DNA of 64,000 nt from Pseudarthrobacter oxydans (GCF_013314975.1 NZ_JABTYH010000004.1:124001-188000), one strand, 5' to 3'; counted from the stretch's first letter, positions 19,515 to 27,968 are shown. The notes: generated from the sequence alone by a model not told the origin. Program-made: numbers and translations.

Positions 19515-19726
19515 ACAAGCAGTCCCAGCACGCGTGGAAGGAACAGGATCACGTACACCACCCACATGGCGGCGACCACCCTGGGGCCCACTGTCCGGCC
19601 GAAGATCCTGGGACGGGCGGGCTGCCCGGTGCCCGGCTGGGTGCGCCCGACCTCAAGCGCGACAAGGGTGAAAAGCAATGCTGCGGCCCCGAGCAGGCCC
19701 GCCAGGTCGATCACCACATCGATCAT
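19511..19726 (-). CDS. Small two-helix membrane protein
   Basis: A 71-residue protein of unknown function. The N-terminal helix (VVIDLAGLLGAAALLFTLVA) and C-terminal helix (VVAAMWVVYVILFLPRVLG) flank a 25-residue polar loop with Arg and Pro. It starts at ATG 19726, overlapping the upstream stop (ATGA), and its stop overlaps the next start, so it is translationally coupled on both sides. That tight coupling is the main evidence that it is a real gene. Confidence 0.7.
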   Translation of the reverse strand: MIDVVIDLAGLLGAAALLFTLVALEVGRTQPGTGQPARPRIFGRTVGPRVVAAMWVVYVILFLPRVLGLLV

Positions 19727-20061
19727 GATGACGCCTCCGTCCGCGCGCGGGCCAGGCAGGCGAGGACGGTGATGGCGCCCATGGTGACGACGCACGCCTG
19801 CCACGACCACACAGCAAGGTAGAACATCGCCGTGGATACCGCCGTGAGCGTGGCGAGTCCGAGCGCCAGGACGAGCAGGGCGCCGAGCGCGGCGTCGGTC
19901 ACCGGCGTAAGCCGCGCCAGGGCCTGCCCCGGCAACAGGACCAGGACGGCCGTCGCCGTCACGGCCTGCAGCGGTGTCGGCAGCCCGACAAGTGTCACCA
20001 GCGACAGAACCACCGCCGCAAGACCGAGCGCCAGCGTGAACCGGCTGACGCTGCCGCTCAT
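19723..20061 (-). CDS. Small polytopic membrane protein
   Basis: A 112-residue, highly hydrophobic protein with about four predicted helices (FTLALGLAAVVLSLVTLVG; AVTATAVLVLLPGQALA; ALGALLVLALGLATLTAVS; WQACVVTMGAITVLACLA). No family is recognised. ATGA overlaps at both ends tie it into the glycan operon. Together with the 71-residue neighbour it could form a small membrane complex or accessory subunit for the polytopic protein encoded just upstream. Confidence 0.7.
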   Translation of the reverse strand: MSGSVSRFTLALGLAAVVLSLVTLVGLPTPLQAVTATAVLVLLPGQALARLTPVTDAALGALLVLALGLATLTAVSTAMFYLAVWSWQACVVTMGAITVLACLARARTEASS

Positions 20062-21836
20062 GGCGCCACCCGGTACGCGCGTGCGTCGTCGTTGCCGAAG
20101 ACGAATTCCACGCCGTTCTGTGCTCCCAGCCAGTCCTCCAGTTCGGCGAAGCCGCGCTCGCTGGTGGCGCCCTGGAGCACAAGGCTAGCCTCTGACGAGC
20201 GCGTGAGCAGCAGGACCGCACCGGCAGGGTTGTGCCGGGCGTAGTTGTAGACGAGGGGGCCGCACACCTCCGCTGACAAGTCCGTTTGGCACAGTTCGTC
20301 GATCGTCCGGTATTTGTGCTCAAGGTAGGAATCGCTGCGCCACGGCGTCGGGTGGGCGGCCGAGATGATTGCGGAGCCTGGGGGCGCCAGGCGCTGCGCG
20401 GCGGCGACGGCGGCCATCTCGCCGTCGGTGAAGACGTCATACTGGGCGTTCCCGAAGCGCCCCGTCACGGTCAGCAGGGCCAGCATGGAGCAGGTCAGGG
20501 CAAGCCCGGCCGCGGCGCCGGCGGAGGGCCGCCAGCCGCGATGCCTGGGAAGCAGGACCGAGCAGGCCTGGACCGCGACAAAGGGCAGCGCGAACAACGA
20601 GACCCGGATGAGCATCTCCCCGCCGTAGGCCTGCGCGGGGAAGAGCACCAGTGGGCTGACCGCCAGGAGGACCACACGGATGTCCAGACGCCCCCTGCGC
20701 CAGTCGCGCAGGGCTCCCGCTGCGGCGAGCAGCCACAGTACAACGGTGAGGGCCATCCGGACCTGGACCACGACCAGGTGTCCGGCGGTTCCGCTCACGC
20801 GGTCGACGACGTTCGCCTCGGCCGCGGCCAGCAGGCCAGCGTCCTCGAGGGGCGGGTGCCCCACGAGGTATGCACTGGCGGGGTAGACGAGCCAGAGTGA
20901 CAACAGGACAGCGGTGATCAGGGGCAGTCGGCTCGGCCAGACACGTCCGCTCAGGGTGAGTGCGATCATGGCGATGAGCAGCATGAACGGCGTCAGTTGG
21001 TGGCTCGCGCAGATGACAGCGACGAGCAGGATGACCACCGCGATGGCGCTTACCCGGTGGGCCTGCCGCGGCTCAGCGGGCGATCGCTCCCTCCACCACC
21101 ATTCCAGGGCCGTACGTTTGAAGCCTGCGAAGACCGGGGTCCGTGCGGCCAGGGGCCCGACGAGCAGTGCGATGACGACAAGGTACAGGAAGAAGCCGAA
21201 GGCCTGGGGCGACAGGTAGTCCTGGTCCTGCCAGTTGCCGAGGCAGAAGAGCCAAAGCGCCAGCCACCGACGCCGCGGATCGCGCGTCAGATAACGTGTC
21301 AGCACGCCCATGGCAGCGAGCCACAGACTCATGTTGAAAACCGGTGCCCACAGGGCAACGGCGACCGGGTCGAGGCCGGTCGCCCCCAGGATGGTCGCCA
21401 GGAGGGCGAAGAAGCCCGGCCAGTTGAAGTAGGCGTCAATGTCAGGGTTGATCCCCTGCGTCGTGGAAAGGGCGTCGGCGATGCCGAGGTGTCGGAAAGC
21501 GACCTCCCCCCGCGGGATGTCCGTTACGAAGGCTGCGGTCCCGAAGAGCATGAGCACAAGCACCGCGATGAGCCAGAGCATGACCGGGCGCCGTGCCGGG
21601 CCCGCGTCGTCACCCCGCAGCGCGACGGCGAAGGCGACGTTGAGGAGCACGACCCCCACCCAGAACGGGTAGGGCAGCACGGCGAGGAGCCCAAGGTCGC
21701 TGTCAACGGGCACCGCCACGGTGGACGCGGCTCCCGCGGCGAGAGCCAGCGATGCGGCGCCCGCCACAGCGCATCCCACGTCGCGGGGCTTCCAGCGACG
21801 CCCGGTGCGGCTGGGGGCATCAAGCGTCCTGGTCAT
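20058..21836 (-). CDS. Large polytopic membrane protein, possible GT-C-type glycosyltransferase
   Basis: A 592-residue membrane protein with about 12 hydrophobic segments and a soluble C-terminal domain of ~130 residues (from TDGEMAAVAAAQRLAPPG). The first large loop contains GINPDIDAYFNWPGFFAL, with acidic residues near the position where polyprenyl-phosphate-dependent GT-C enzymes keep catalytic Asp/Glu; LTPFMLLIAMIALTLSGRVW and LGNWQDQDYLSPQAFGFFL lie further on. The GT-C assignment is inference from layout and the flippase/GT2 neighbours. The ATG at 21836 overlaps the flippase stop (ATGA); the frame runs far upstream but only antisense-like sequence is added. Confidence 0.75.
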   Translation of the reverse strand: MTRTLDAPSRTGRRWKPRDVGCAVAGAASLALAAGAASTVAVPVDSDLGLLAVLPYPFWVGVVLLNVAFAVALRGDDAGPARRPVMLWLIAVLVLMLFGTAAFVTDIPRGEVAFRHLGIADALSTTQGINPDIDAYFNWPGFFALLATILGATGLDPVAVALWAPVFNMSLWLAAMGVLTRYLTRDPRRRWLALWLFCLGNWQDQDYLSPQAFGFFLYLVVIALLVGPLAARTPVFAGFKRTALEWWWRERSPAEPRQAHRVSAIAVVILLVAVICASHQLTPFMLLIAMIALTLSGRVWPSRLPLITAVLLSLWLVYPASAYLVGHPPLEDAGLLAAAEANVVDRVSGTAGHLVVVQVRMALTVVLWLLAAAGALRDWRRGRLDIRVVLLAVSPLVLFPAQAYGGEMLIRVSLFALPFVAVQACSVLLPRHRGWRPSAGAAAGLALTCSMLALLTVTGRFGNAQYDVFTDGEMAAVAAAQRLAPPGSAIISAAHPTPWRSDSYLEHKYRTIDELCQTDLSAEVCGPLVYNYARHNPAGAVLLLTRSSEASLVLQGATSERGFAELEDWLGAQNGVEFVFGNDDARAYRVAP

Positions 21837-23116
21837 CCTGCGTCCTGTTTGACTCGCCGGAGGACGGCGACCAGCCGGATGCCGGCCGCCGCTGCACCGG
21901 TGGACAGCACCACCAGCCACGCCAGCGCCATGGCGCTGGCTCCACTCCCGGCGGCCAGCAGGGCCGCGGCGCAGAGCGCGGTTCCAAGGGTCATGCCGAC
22001 AATGATCGCCTCGGCGTACCGGCCGCGGGCCCTGCACACGGCGTTGTAGGCCTGCAGCACGGCGTAGGCCAGCAGTCCGGCAGCCAACAGCCGCAGGGCA
22101 TCCGCGGACGAGTCGGCGTAGCGCTCGCCCATCAGGCCGAGCAGCGGGCGGGCAAAGACCACCAGGACGACGGCGGCCAGGCCCCCTACGGCGAGCGACC
22201 ACCGGAGGCTCGCCCAGGTGGTGGCTACCAGGCGGTCCGGCTCGCGGACACCTTCGGAAAACTGGACGATGCCCATCAGCATGGGAGCGGTGTAGGCGGC
22301 CCAGGCCATCATCCAGGCGGGATACCAGTAGGCAGCGGCCTCCGGCGACACCAGGTGCGCGAGCAGGAGCGGCAGCAACAGCCCGGGGGCACGTTCGGTG
22401 AGCGTCAGGATCTGGTTCGGCAGGCCCAGTGCCAGCAGTGAACGGCCTCGCGCCGCCCGCAAGGTGGGCCTCGGCCGGTAGCCGACCAGTCTTCGCAGCT
22501 GGACGGCTCCCACAACGCACGCCACGGTGGTTCCGAGCGTCCAGCAGGCCATCAGCACGTCGGCGGAGGCGCCGTGCGCCCGCCAGGCCACGAGCCCTGC
22601 GGCCCCGAGTGCCACCCCGCCGCCCAACGCGTACCTTGGGGCCGCGCTGGCACCGCGTCCCAGCGCCACGAGCGCCTGGTCCAGCACGATGACCAAGGTG
22701 CCGGTGACGGCAGCAACGAGGAACGTGAGCCAGAAGAGAACCGACAGGGACGCCGTGTCCGGCGTCACGGCCGCCTGCAGCACAAGGTAGCCAAGGGCCA
22801 GCCCCGTGCCGGCCACCCCCACGATGGCGAATGCGGCGTCCAGCACCCGCGCGGGCGGCTCTCCGCGCCCCACCGAGACGATCACGGCGGACCCTGCACC
22901 CAGCACCGCGAGCTGCGTGCAGAGCATCACCGCCGAGACCGCGGCCATGGTGAGCCCGACTTCACGGTCGGACGTGGCACGGGCGGCCACGACCCAAAAA
23001 GCGAAACCTGCGCCTGTCTGGGCGGCTTTTGCGATGACGAGGCCGAGCGAGCTGCGCAGGGCGGAGTGCCGGACGGTTGAGGCGTTCGTCTCAGCTGTCC
23101 CCCGCCCGGCCCTCAC
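21833..23116 (-). CDS. Wzx-like oligosaccharide flippase (polysaccharide transporter, MOP superfamily)
   Basis: A 427-residue membrane protein with 12-14 hydrophobic segments, matching polysaccharide transport proteins that flip undecaprenyl-linked oligosaccharides across the membrane. Typical features are the N-terminal LRSSLGLVIAKAAQTGAGF helix start, alternating hydrophobic pairs, and YWYPAWMMAWAAYTAPMLMG mid-protein. The start GTG 23116 makes a GTGA overlap with the upstream glycosyltransferase stop and is preferred over an in-frame start at 23182. Its presence argues that the operon makes a lipid-linked glycan exported to the cell surface. Confidence 0.82.
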   Translation of the reverse strand: MRAGRGTAETNASTVRHSALRSSLGLVIAKAAQTGAGFAFWVVAARATSDREVGLTMAAVSAVMLCTQLAVLGAGSAVIVSVGRGEPPARVLDAAFAIVGVAGTGLALGYLVLQAAVTPDTASLSVLFWLTFLVAAVTGTLVIVLDQALVALGRGASAAPRYALGGGVALGAAGLVAWRAHGASADVLMACWTLGTTVACVVGAVQLRRLVGYRPRPTLRAARGRSLLALGLPNQILTLTERAPGLLLPLLLAHLVSPEAAAYWYPAWMMAWAAYTAPMLMGIVQFSEGVREPDRLVATTWASLRWSLAVGGLAAVVLVVFARPLLGLMGERYADSSADALRLLAAGLLAYAVLQAYNAVCRARGRYAEAIIVGMTLGTALCAAALLAAGSGASAMALAWLVVLSTGAAAAGIRLVAVLRRVKQDAG

Positions 23117-23925
23117 GACGCGAGACCCCGCGCCAGGCCTGCATAGTTGTACCAGCAGAAGGCAACGTAGTAGCGCAGCCACCGCGGCTGGCCCGCGGCA
23201 AGGCTCAAGGCGCTGCCCCGGACTGCCGCTGCGGCGGGCAGCAGCGCAAGCCTCGCACCGCGCCAGCCGTGCTTGCGGATCATCTTTCCCAGGCCGGTTC
23301 CGTCCATGAGGAACTGGTCCAGCGCGAAGTCGAAGTCGTCTGCGGCGAAGCGGTGTTCCACCATCACACGCTGCGACACAGCCGTCCGCAGGCCAGAGTC
23401 CCGCATCCGCCAGCGCAGCTCGATGTCCTCACCCGACTTGAACGAGTCGTCGAAACCCACACCCAGCATCAGTTCCCGGTCAACGAGCGTGGCGACGAGC
23501 CCGAACCAGTTGCGGCTGCGCCCGGTCCGATGGTGGTGTGCGAGCGCCTGTCCCCAATATCCCGGTCCGCCCACACTCTCCAACCCGGCCTGGAGCGCGT
23601 CATAGCCGCCCTCCAGCAGCTCCTTGAGCAGGTCGGCGACCCCCGTGGGCCCGAACACCACGTCGGAGTCGACCAGCAGGACCCAACGGGTGCCGCTGTT
23701 CCGCACACCAAGAGTTCGAGCCCACGGCAGGCCGCGGCCCTCGTCACTGACCACCCGGGCGCCGGCCGCGCGGGCGATGGCGACGGTGGCGTCCGTGGAG
23801 CGTCCGTCCACGACGATGATCTCGGCGACCCCCGACTGGCGCAGGGCCTCCAGGCACCGGGGCAGCATGTGCTCCGCGTTCCGGGCAGGGACAACCGCGG
23901 TGACCTCGGCAGGACTGTGATCCAC
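23113..23925 (-). CDS. Family 2 glycosyltransferase
   Basis: A 270-residue GT-A enzyme. VTAVVPARNAEHMLPRCLEAL is the nucleotide-sugar-binding start; EIIVVDGRSTDATVAIA and VLLVDSDVVFGP give the DxD-type metal site; FKSGEDIELRWRMRDSGLR gives the ED(I) acceptor-site motif. The C-terminal ~40 residues are amphipathic or hydrophobic and may anchor it to the membrane. The start is GTG 23925, 12 nt after the kinase stop. It presumably adds a sugar to the glycan exported by the coupled flippase; the sugar is unknown. Confidence 0.87.
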   Translation of the reverse strand: MDHSPAEVTAVVPARNAEHMLPRCLEALRQSGVAEIIVVDGRSTDATVAIARAAGARVVSDEGRGLPWARTLGVRNSGTRWVLLVDSDVVFGPTGVADLLKELLEGGYDALQAGLESVGGPGYWGQALAHHHRTGRSRNWFGLVATLVDRELMLGVGFDDSFKSGEDIELRWRMRDSGLRTAVSQRVMVEHRFAADDFDFALDQFLMDGTGLGKMIRKHGWRGARLALLPAAAAVRGSALSLAAGQPRWLRYYVAFCWYNYAGLARGLAS

Positions 23926-23937
23926 GGTGTCCGCCCC

Positions 23938-25029
23938 CTAGTCCTGCTCGTCGAGGACCGACGGCAGGAGCTGTTCCAGATGCCGGACAATGTCGTCCGA
24001 TGCCTCGTCTGCCGTGTACGCCGAGGGTACCTGCAGCAGGTGGCACGGCCGTCCGTCGAGTGCCTTGCTCAGCACGACCCCTTTGGCCGCGAAGTGCTCC
24101 CGCCACGGGACAACGGACGTGGCCGCCAGGCCGGTCACAACCTGTTGCGAGAAACCCGCCATCTCGATATGGAAGTTGCCGATCATGCGGTCGACCATCC
24201 AGTCGGCCGTCCGTTCGACAATCCGGGTCCGTGAGCCCTCGAAGCGCTCGACGTACACGGCGGCCGCAAGGGGGGCCGAGGTGGTGACTTTCCGTCCTGG
24301 GAACGCGGTCTCCGCCGTCACCATGCGGTGCTCCGGCGACCACCGGCGGGAGAAGTCGGCAAGGCGCGGATAACGGATGACATACGGGTGCACGATCGTG
24401 GTGAGCCGGCCGACGCCCTGCGAGAGCTGCGACGGCACGAGGGGCTTCCGGACACCTTCGAACAGGTGCGGGTAGATGGCCCGGTGATGGGGTTTGATGA
24501 ACATCGGCTTTGCGTAGCCAAGCAGCGTGGCGTCCTCGGCGAGGAAGGCCCAGTCGTCGCCCATAAAGGACCACCCGTCGCGGCGCATCAACTTGGCGGC
24601 GGTGCTCGTTTTGCCGGTTCCCCCGGCGGCAGGAAGCGCGATGGCCTGGCCCCGGTAAGCCATCGTTGCCGCGTGGATCATGGCGGCTCCCCGGCCGATC
24701 ATGGCGGCGTCCAGGACGGGTACCACGGAGGTCAGCAGCTCGCCCGCGCCGTGGATGCGCCACTGTTCTCCGTCCCTCACCACCTGGACCCTGTCGGCAT
24801 TGAAGCGGACGCTGTCTTCCGTGTAAGCAAGCTCGTGCTCGAGCAGGCCGGCATCAGGCATCGGCTCCGGCTGGTCATCGACGACAATGTCGGCCGGCCG
24901 CTCGGCGTCTGTGGCGAAACAGGCCAGCATGCTCCGGAGCTGGTGGGCTGCCGGCGCCTTGGCGTCAACGCGGATCGTGACGCGGCCGTGGATATCGAAG
25001 TGCAGTGCGTTGGTCTGCGATGTGCGCAT
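23938..25029 (-). CDS. HprK-related kinase (HPr kinase-like P-loop protein)
   Basis: A 363-residue protein with the HprK/PEPCK-type kinase core: MIHAATMAYRGQAIALPAAG leads into the P-loop AGGTGKTSTAAKL (about 135-147), preceded by conserved His119 and followed by FMGDDWAFL (Asp158/159). The N-terminal ~100 residues are a separate sensor-like or substrate-binding region. HprK proper regulates carbon catabolism via HPr-Ser46; the related enzymes found in peptide and glycan clusters act on other targets (for example C-terminal serine phosphorylation of lasso peptides). A 30-codon gene lies immediately upstream, so a peptide substrate is an attractive inference. RBS AGGGGA precedes ATG 25029. Confidence 0.83.
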   Translation of the reverse strand: MRTSQTNALHFDIHGRVTIRVDAKAPAAHQLRSMLACFATDAERPADIVVDDQPEPMPDAGLLEHELAYTEDSVRFNADRVQVVRDGEQWRIHGAGELLTSVVPVLDAAMIGRGAAMIHAATMAYRGQAIALPAAGGTGKTSTAAKLMRRDGWSFMGDDWAFLAEDATLLGYAKPMFIKPHHRAIYPHLFEGVRKPLVPSQLSQGVGRLTTIVHPYVIRYPRLADFSRRWSPEHRMVTAETAFPGRKVTTSAPLAAAVYVERFEGSRTRIVERTADWMVDRMIGNFHIEMAGFSQQVVTGLAATSVVPWREHFAAKGVVLSKALDGRPCHLLQVPSAYTADEASDDIVRHLEQLLPSVLDEQD

Positions 25030-25056
25030 TGTCGTCCCCTGTCTGGGTGGTGTCGG

Positions 25057-25149
25057 TCAGATGATGTGGACGGCGCCGGCCGTGTCCACGGTGTCCGCGG
25101 TGGCGTAGCGGAAGCAGGTGGCCCCGGGTGGGCCGGTGGCGACGTTCAC
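25057..25149 (-). CDS. Tiny coupled gene: 30-residue peptide upstream of HprK-like kinase
   Basis: A GTG at 25149 overlaps the upstream glycosyltransferase stop (GTGA) and has an excellent Shine-Dalgarno, GGGAGG, 5 nt before it. The frame runs 30 codons to TGA 25057-25059, leaving 27 nt (with its own RBS) before the kinase ATG. The peptide begins MNVATGPPGA, has one Cys (residue 12) and one Arg, five Thr, and ends AGAVHII. No signal peptide or helix is evident. The start architecture is identical to the other coupled genes in this operon, which argues for real translation. The function is unknown; substrate, leader or regulatory peptide for the kinase are options. Confidence 0.6.
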   Translation of the reverse strand: MNVATGPPGATCFRYATADTVDTAGAVHII

Positions 25150-26147
25150 TGCACCTCCCGCCACTGGCTGACCCCGGCAAGGACCGGCGGGTCCAGGGGG
25201 CGTCCGGGAAAGTGCGCAAGATGGCGTCCCCGGAAGTAGCCTGCGGAAGTAAAGGCCACGACCGCCACCACAGCGGCCGCGCGGCCAAGGCCGGCCGGAT
25301 CGCCACGGCTCCAGTCCCTCATCCCCGCAAAGATGGCCCGGGGCAGGATTCTGCGGACGTACCTGCGCTCGGGGCCCAACGCGCGTTTGTGCCCTACGAT
25401 GTGGCTGACCTGGGCCTTGGAGATACCTTCCGACCAGGACCTCGAAAGCATGTAACGGACCGTTCCCCTGCTGGCGGGTACATGGTGGCGCACCAGCGCT
25501 GCCGGCTCATAAACAATGCGGCACCCGGGGGCCCCCATCTTCGACCGAATGCAGATCTCGGTTTCCTCACAGCCCAACGGGATGGAGCCGCGCCGGCCCA
25601 GGGTGAGGTTGAAACCGCCCACCGTCCTGATGACATCAAGCCGGAACGACATGTTGGCACCAATGACGTTCCTGACCTCGGTTGCGACCCGCGGCAAGCC
25701 CCGGTGGCTGCAGCCAACGATCCAGTCCAGCTCCTCAGCAAAGTAGCCGGGCCGGCCCGCCTCCCAGACAGGTTCCACCCGGCCGCCTACTGCGAGAACC
25801 TCGGGATCGTCGTACAAGGTGATCAGGCGTTCCAGCCAGTCGGGCGCAGCCTCTGCATCATCATCGAGGAAGGCGACGACGTCTGAATCCGCCAGGCCCA
25901 CGCCCGTGTTGCGTGCCCCGGAAAGTCCACGGGGGCCGGTGTTCCTGACGACGGTGACGTCATCGACGGTCCTGGATAGTTGTTCGAAGAGTTCCTCGTT
26001 GTGGTCAACAACCACGAAGACTTCGTTGGGTGCCCAGGTCTGCAACCGGAGCGAATCGATGACGTCCAGCAGCCACACCCAGCGTTCGGCCGTGTACGCG
26101 CAGATGATCACGGTGACCGTGGGGAACACAACATGCGACATGGTCAC
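25146..26147 (-). CDS. Family 2 glycosyltransferase
   Basis: A 333-residue GT-A glycosyltransferase. VTVIICAYTAERWVWLLDVI starts the nucleotide-binding fold; VVAFLDDDAEAAPDWLERL holds the DxD motif; GCEETEICIRSKMGAPGCR holds the acceptor-site ED-like motif. Near the C-terminus a hydrophobic stretch (LGRAAAVVAVVAFTSAGYF) suggests membrane association. The GTG at 26147 makes a GTGA overlap with the upstream gene; ATG 26141 is two codons inside and equally possible. It is translationally coupled to the downstream 30-codon gene. Confidence 0.86.
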   Translation of the reverse strand: MTMSHVVFPTVTVIICAYTAERWVWLLDVIDSLRLQTWAPNEVFVVVDHNEELFEQLSRTVDDVTVVRNTGPRGLSGARNTGVGLADSDVVAFLDDDAEAAPDWLERLITLYDDPEVLAVGGRVEPVWEAGRPGYFAEELDWIVGCSHRGLPRVATEVRNVIGANMSFRLDVIRTVGGFNLTLGRRGSIPLGCEETEICIRSKMGAPGCRIVYEPAALVRHHVPASRGTVRYMLSRSWSEGISKAQVSHIVGHKRALGPERRYVRRILPRAIFAGMRDWSRGDPAGLGRAAAVVAVVAFTSAGYFRGRHLAHFPGRPLDPPVLAGVSQWREVQ

Positions 26148-27007
26148 GCCACGCTTATGGCAGGGAGGACACTCATCGGATCGGTGGGCGTCCGCGGGAA
26201 GCTCACGTTGGCGTAGGCGTACTTCACGCGGCGCAGCGCCTCGGGGCGCGCACCGGCAGTGGGGGCCTCCCAGAGGAGGCACTCGTGGGCCATCGTCCCC
26301 AGTACCCGCCACCCGTCCCGGAACGTCTGGAGGTTTGACGCCCCGGAGATGCGGTTCAACTCCAGGCTGGGGACCTCTGCTATCCGGAGGCCGGCCTTGG
26401 CGGCCCTGACGATCAGCTCGGTCTCGATCTCGAACCCGTCGGATTCGAGCTGCAGGACTTCCAGGCACTCACGCCGGAAGGCGATGTAGCCGTAGCAAAG
26501 ATCAGAGTAGTTGCTGTGCAGGACCGCATTGGCCAGCCCGGTCAGCGCACGGTTTCCTGTGCGCCGCAGCCACGTCAGGTCCTCAGACCCCCCTCCCGTG
26601 ACGTACCGGGAGCCTTTGACGAAGTCGTAGTCGTGCTGGAGTGGAGAAACGAACCAGCCGATTTCCCTGGGATCCATGCTTCCGTCAGCGTCCAGCATGA
26701 CGATGATGTCGCCTGTGGCTGCGGCAAACCCTGACCGCAGCGCTACGCCTTTGCCTTTGCGCAGCTCGTTCACCACCACGATGTCCTTGCGCAGCGCTTG
26801 GGCCACCCCAACGGTGTTGTCCGTGGAACGGCCGTCAACAATCACCACCTCGTCCACGTACAACGGCATGCGCCGAAGGACCCAGGGGATGTTTTGGGCC
26901 TCGTTCAGGGTGGGGATGACGACGCTGATGGATGCTCCCTCCGGCGCTGCCGAAGGCTTGGAGAAAGAATTTGGGGGCTGGGTGGAAATGGACAAACGCC
27001 TCACCAC
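26144..27007 (-). CDS. Polyprenyl-phosphate glycosyltransferase-like GT2 (first gene of operon)
   Basis: A 287-residue GT2 of the dolichyl-phosphate-mannose-synthase type: ISVVIPTLNEAQNIPWVL, EVVIVDGRSTDNTVGVA, GDIIVMLDADGSMDP (DAD metal motif) and GSRYVTGGGSEDLTWLRR. Such enzymes load sugars on undecaprenyl phosphate, giving a donor for GT-C enzymes, which fits the polytopic protein encoded downstream. A GTG at 27007 is the likely start; a second GTG lies at 27004 and the RBS is weak. The divergent gap 27008-27178 holds palindromes that could regulate the operon. Confidence 0.85.
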   Translation of the reverse strand: MVRRLSISTQPPNSFSKPSAAPEGASISVVIPTLNEAQNIPWVLRRMPLYVDEVVIVDGRSTDNTVGVAQALRKDIVVVNELRKGKGVALRSGFAAATGDIIVMLDADGSMDPREIGWFVSPLQHDYDFVKGSRYVTGGGSEDLTWLRRTGNRALTGLANAVLHSNYSDLCYGYIAFRRECLEVLQLESDGFEIETELIVRAAKAGLRIAEVPSLELNRISGASNLQTFRDGWRVLGTMAHECLLWEAPTAGARPEALRRVKYAYANVSFPRTPTDPMSVLPAISVA

Positions 27008-27130
27008 TTCACTGCACTCGGAGAACTCCGACCTCTGGACGCCCCACTGCAGGAGCGATCACCGGGCCTTGGTTCCTTCCCAGGCCCCGGGTAGGTTGAG
27101 CATAGGGTCGGCCCGCAAGGTAGACACCAG

Positions 27131-27148
27131 TAATGTGTACTCACATTA
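27131..27148. promoter_or_regulatory. 18-bp palindrome, candidate operator between the glycan operon and DUF2071 gene
   Basis: TAATGTGTACTCACATTA has 7-bp inverted arms (TAATGTG/CACATTA) around a 4-bp centre. A second, perfect 10-bp palindrome CCTACGTAGG is at 27158-27167. Both lie in the 171-bp divergent region, where a repressor dimer could control one or both promoters. Confidence 0.5.
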
Positions 27149-27178
27149 ATATCGCGTCCTACGTAGGGAATTTTGGCC

Positions 27179-27940
27179 ATGGAACAACGCTTGGGCGCCG
27201 CTGCCCTTTGGCCCGATCCGCCTGACCTGCCCCTGCCGACCATCATGGACCAGCGCTGGCTTGACGCAGTTTTCCTGCATTGGCGGATTCCGGAATCATC
27301 CGCGGCCCGGTTCATGCCGCCGGGGGTGGAGCCGGACGTTTTCGACGGCTCTTCCTGGGTGGGCCTCATCGGCTTCCGCATGAAGGACGCCGGGATAGGG
27401 CGCGGCCCCGGAATTCCGTACCTGGGCAGCTTCAACGAGGTCAACGTCCGGCTCTACTCGCGGGAGCCGGACGGAACCAGGGGCGTGGTGTTCCTGAGCC
27501 TTGATGCGAACCGGCTTCCCGTTGTCCTGGCTGCCCGGCAAGCGGGGATACCTTATGTGTGGTCCCGCATCCGGTCCTGGGGAACACCGCCTGGAGACGA
27601 GGGCGGCGGCCCCAGCGGCTACTCCGTCAGCCGCTTCCGGAGAGGCGCATCCAGCCGCTTCAGCGTCATTCCGGACCCGCGCTCGGTTGCTGGCGACCCC
27701 CTGTCCATCCACGTCACAGCACGGTTCGGACTGCACAGCAGGTTCCACGGGCGGACCATCCACATCCCCAACACCCATGAACCCTGGGCGCTACACAAGG
27801 CCGATGTCCACGAGCTTCACGATGGCCTCATCAGCTCCGCCGGCATCGAGGTGGGCGGCCCGCCGGAATCGGTCCTCTACTCCCCCGGGGTGCGGACCCA
27901 GTTCGGCTGGCCGAGGGTTGTGACCGGCGCTCACGGCTAA
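27179..27940 (+). CDS. DUF2071-family protein (YqjF-like)
   Basis: A 253-residue cytoplasmic protein of the DUF2071 family. MDQRWLDAVFLHWRIPESSAARFMPPG, SWVGLIGFRMKD, FNEVNVRLYS and GVVFLSLDANRLPVVLAAR are the family's recurring segments; HKADVHELHDGLISSAG follows in the second half. The fold is acetoacetate decarboxylase-like, but a catalytic activity is not established for the family. ATG 27179 follows TAGGGAA; a TTG two codons earlier is unlikely. It is divergent from the glycan operon and probably unrelated functionally. Confidence 0.82.
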   Translation: MEQRLGAAALWPDPPDLPLPTIMDQRWLDAVFLHWRIPESSAARFMPPGVEPDVFDGSSWVGLIGFRMKDAGIGRGPGIPYLGSFNEVNVRLYSREPDGTRGVVFLSLDANRLPVVLAARQAGIPYVWSRIRSWGTPPGDEGGGPSGYSVSRFRRGASSRFSVIPDPRSVAGDPLSIHVTARFGLHSRFHGRTIHIPNTHEPWALHKADVHELHDGLISSAGIEVGGPPESVLYSPGVRTQFGWPRVVTGAHG

Positions 27941-27968
27941 GGCGGGGAGCAAAGCCAGGGCCGGGAAG

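Noticed and set aside
23938..25149. Lasso-peptide biosynthetic cluster
   Set aside because: An HprK-like kinase and a tiny peptide gene are present, but no lasso protease (B) or cyclase (C) gene and no leader-binding protein are seen.
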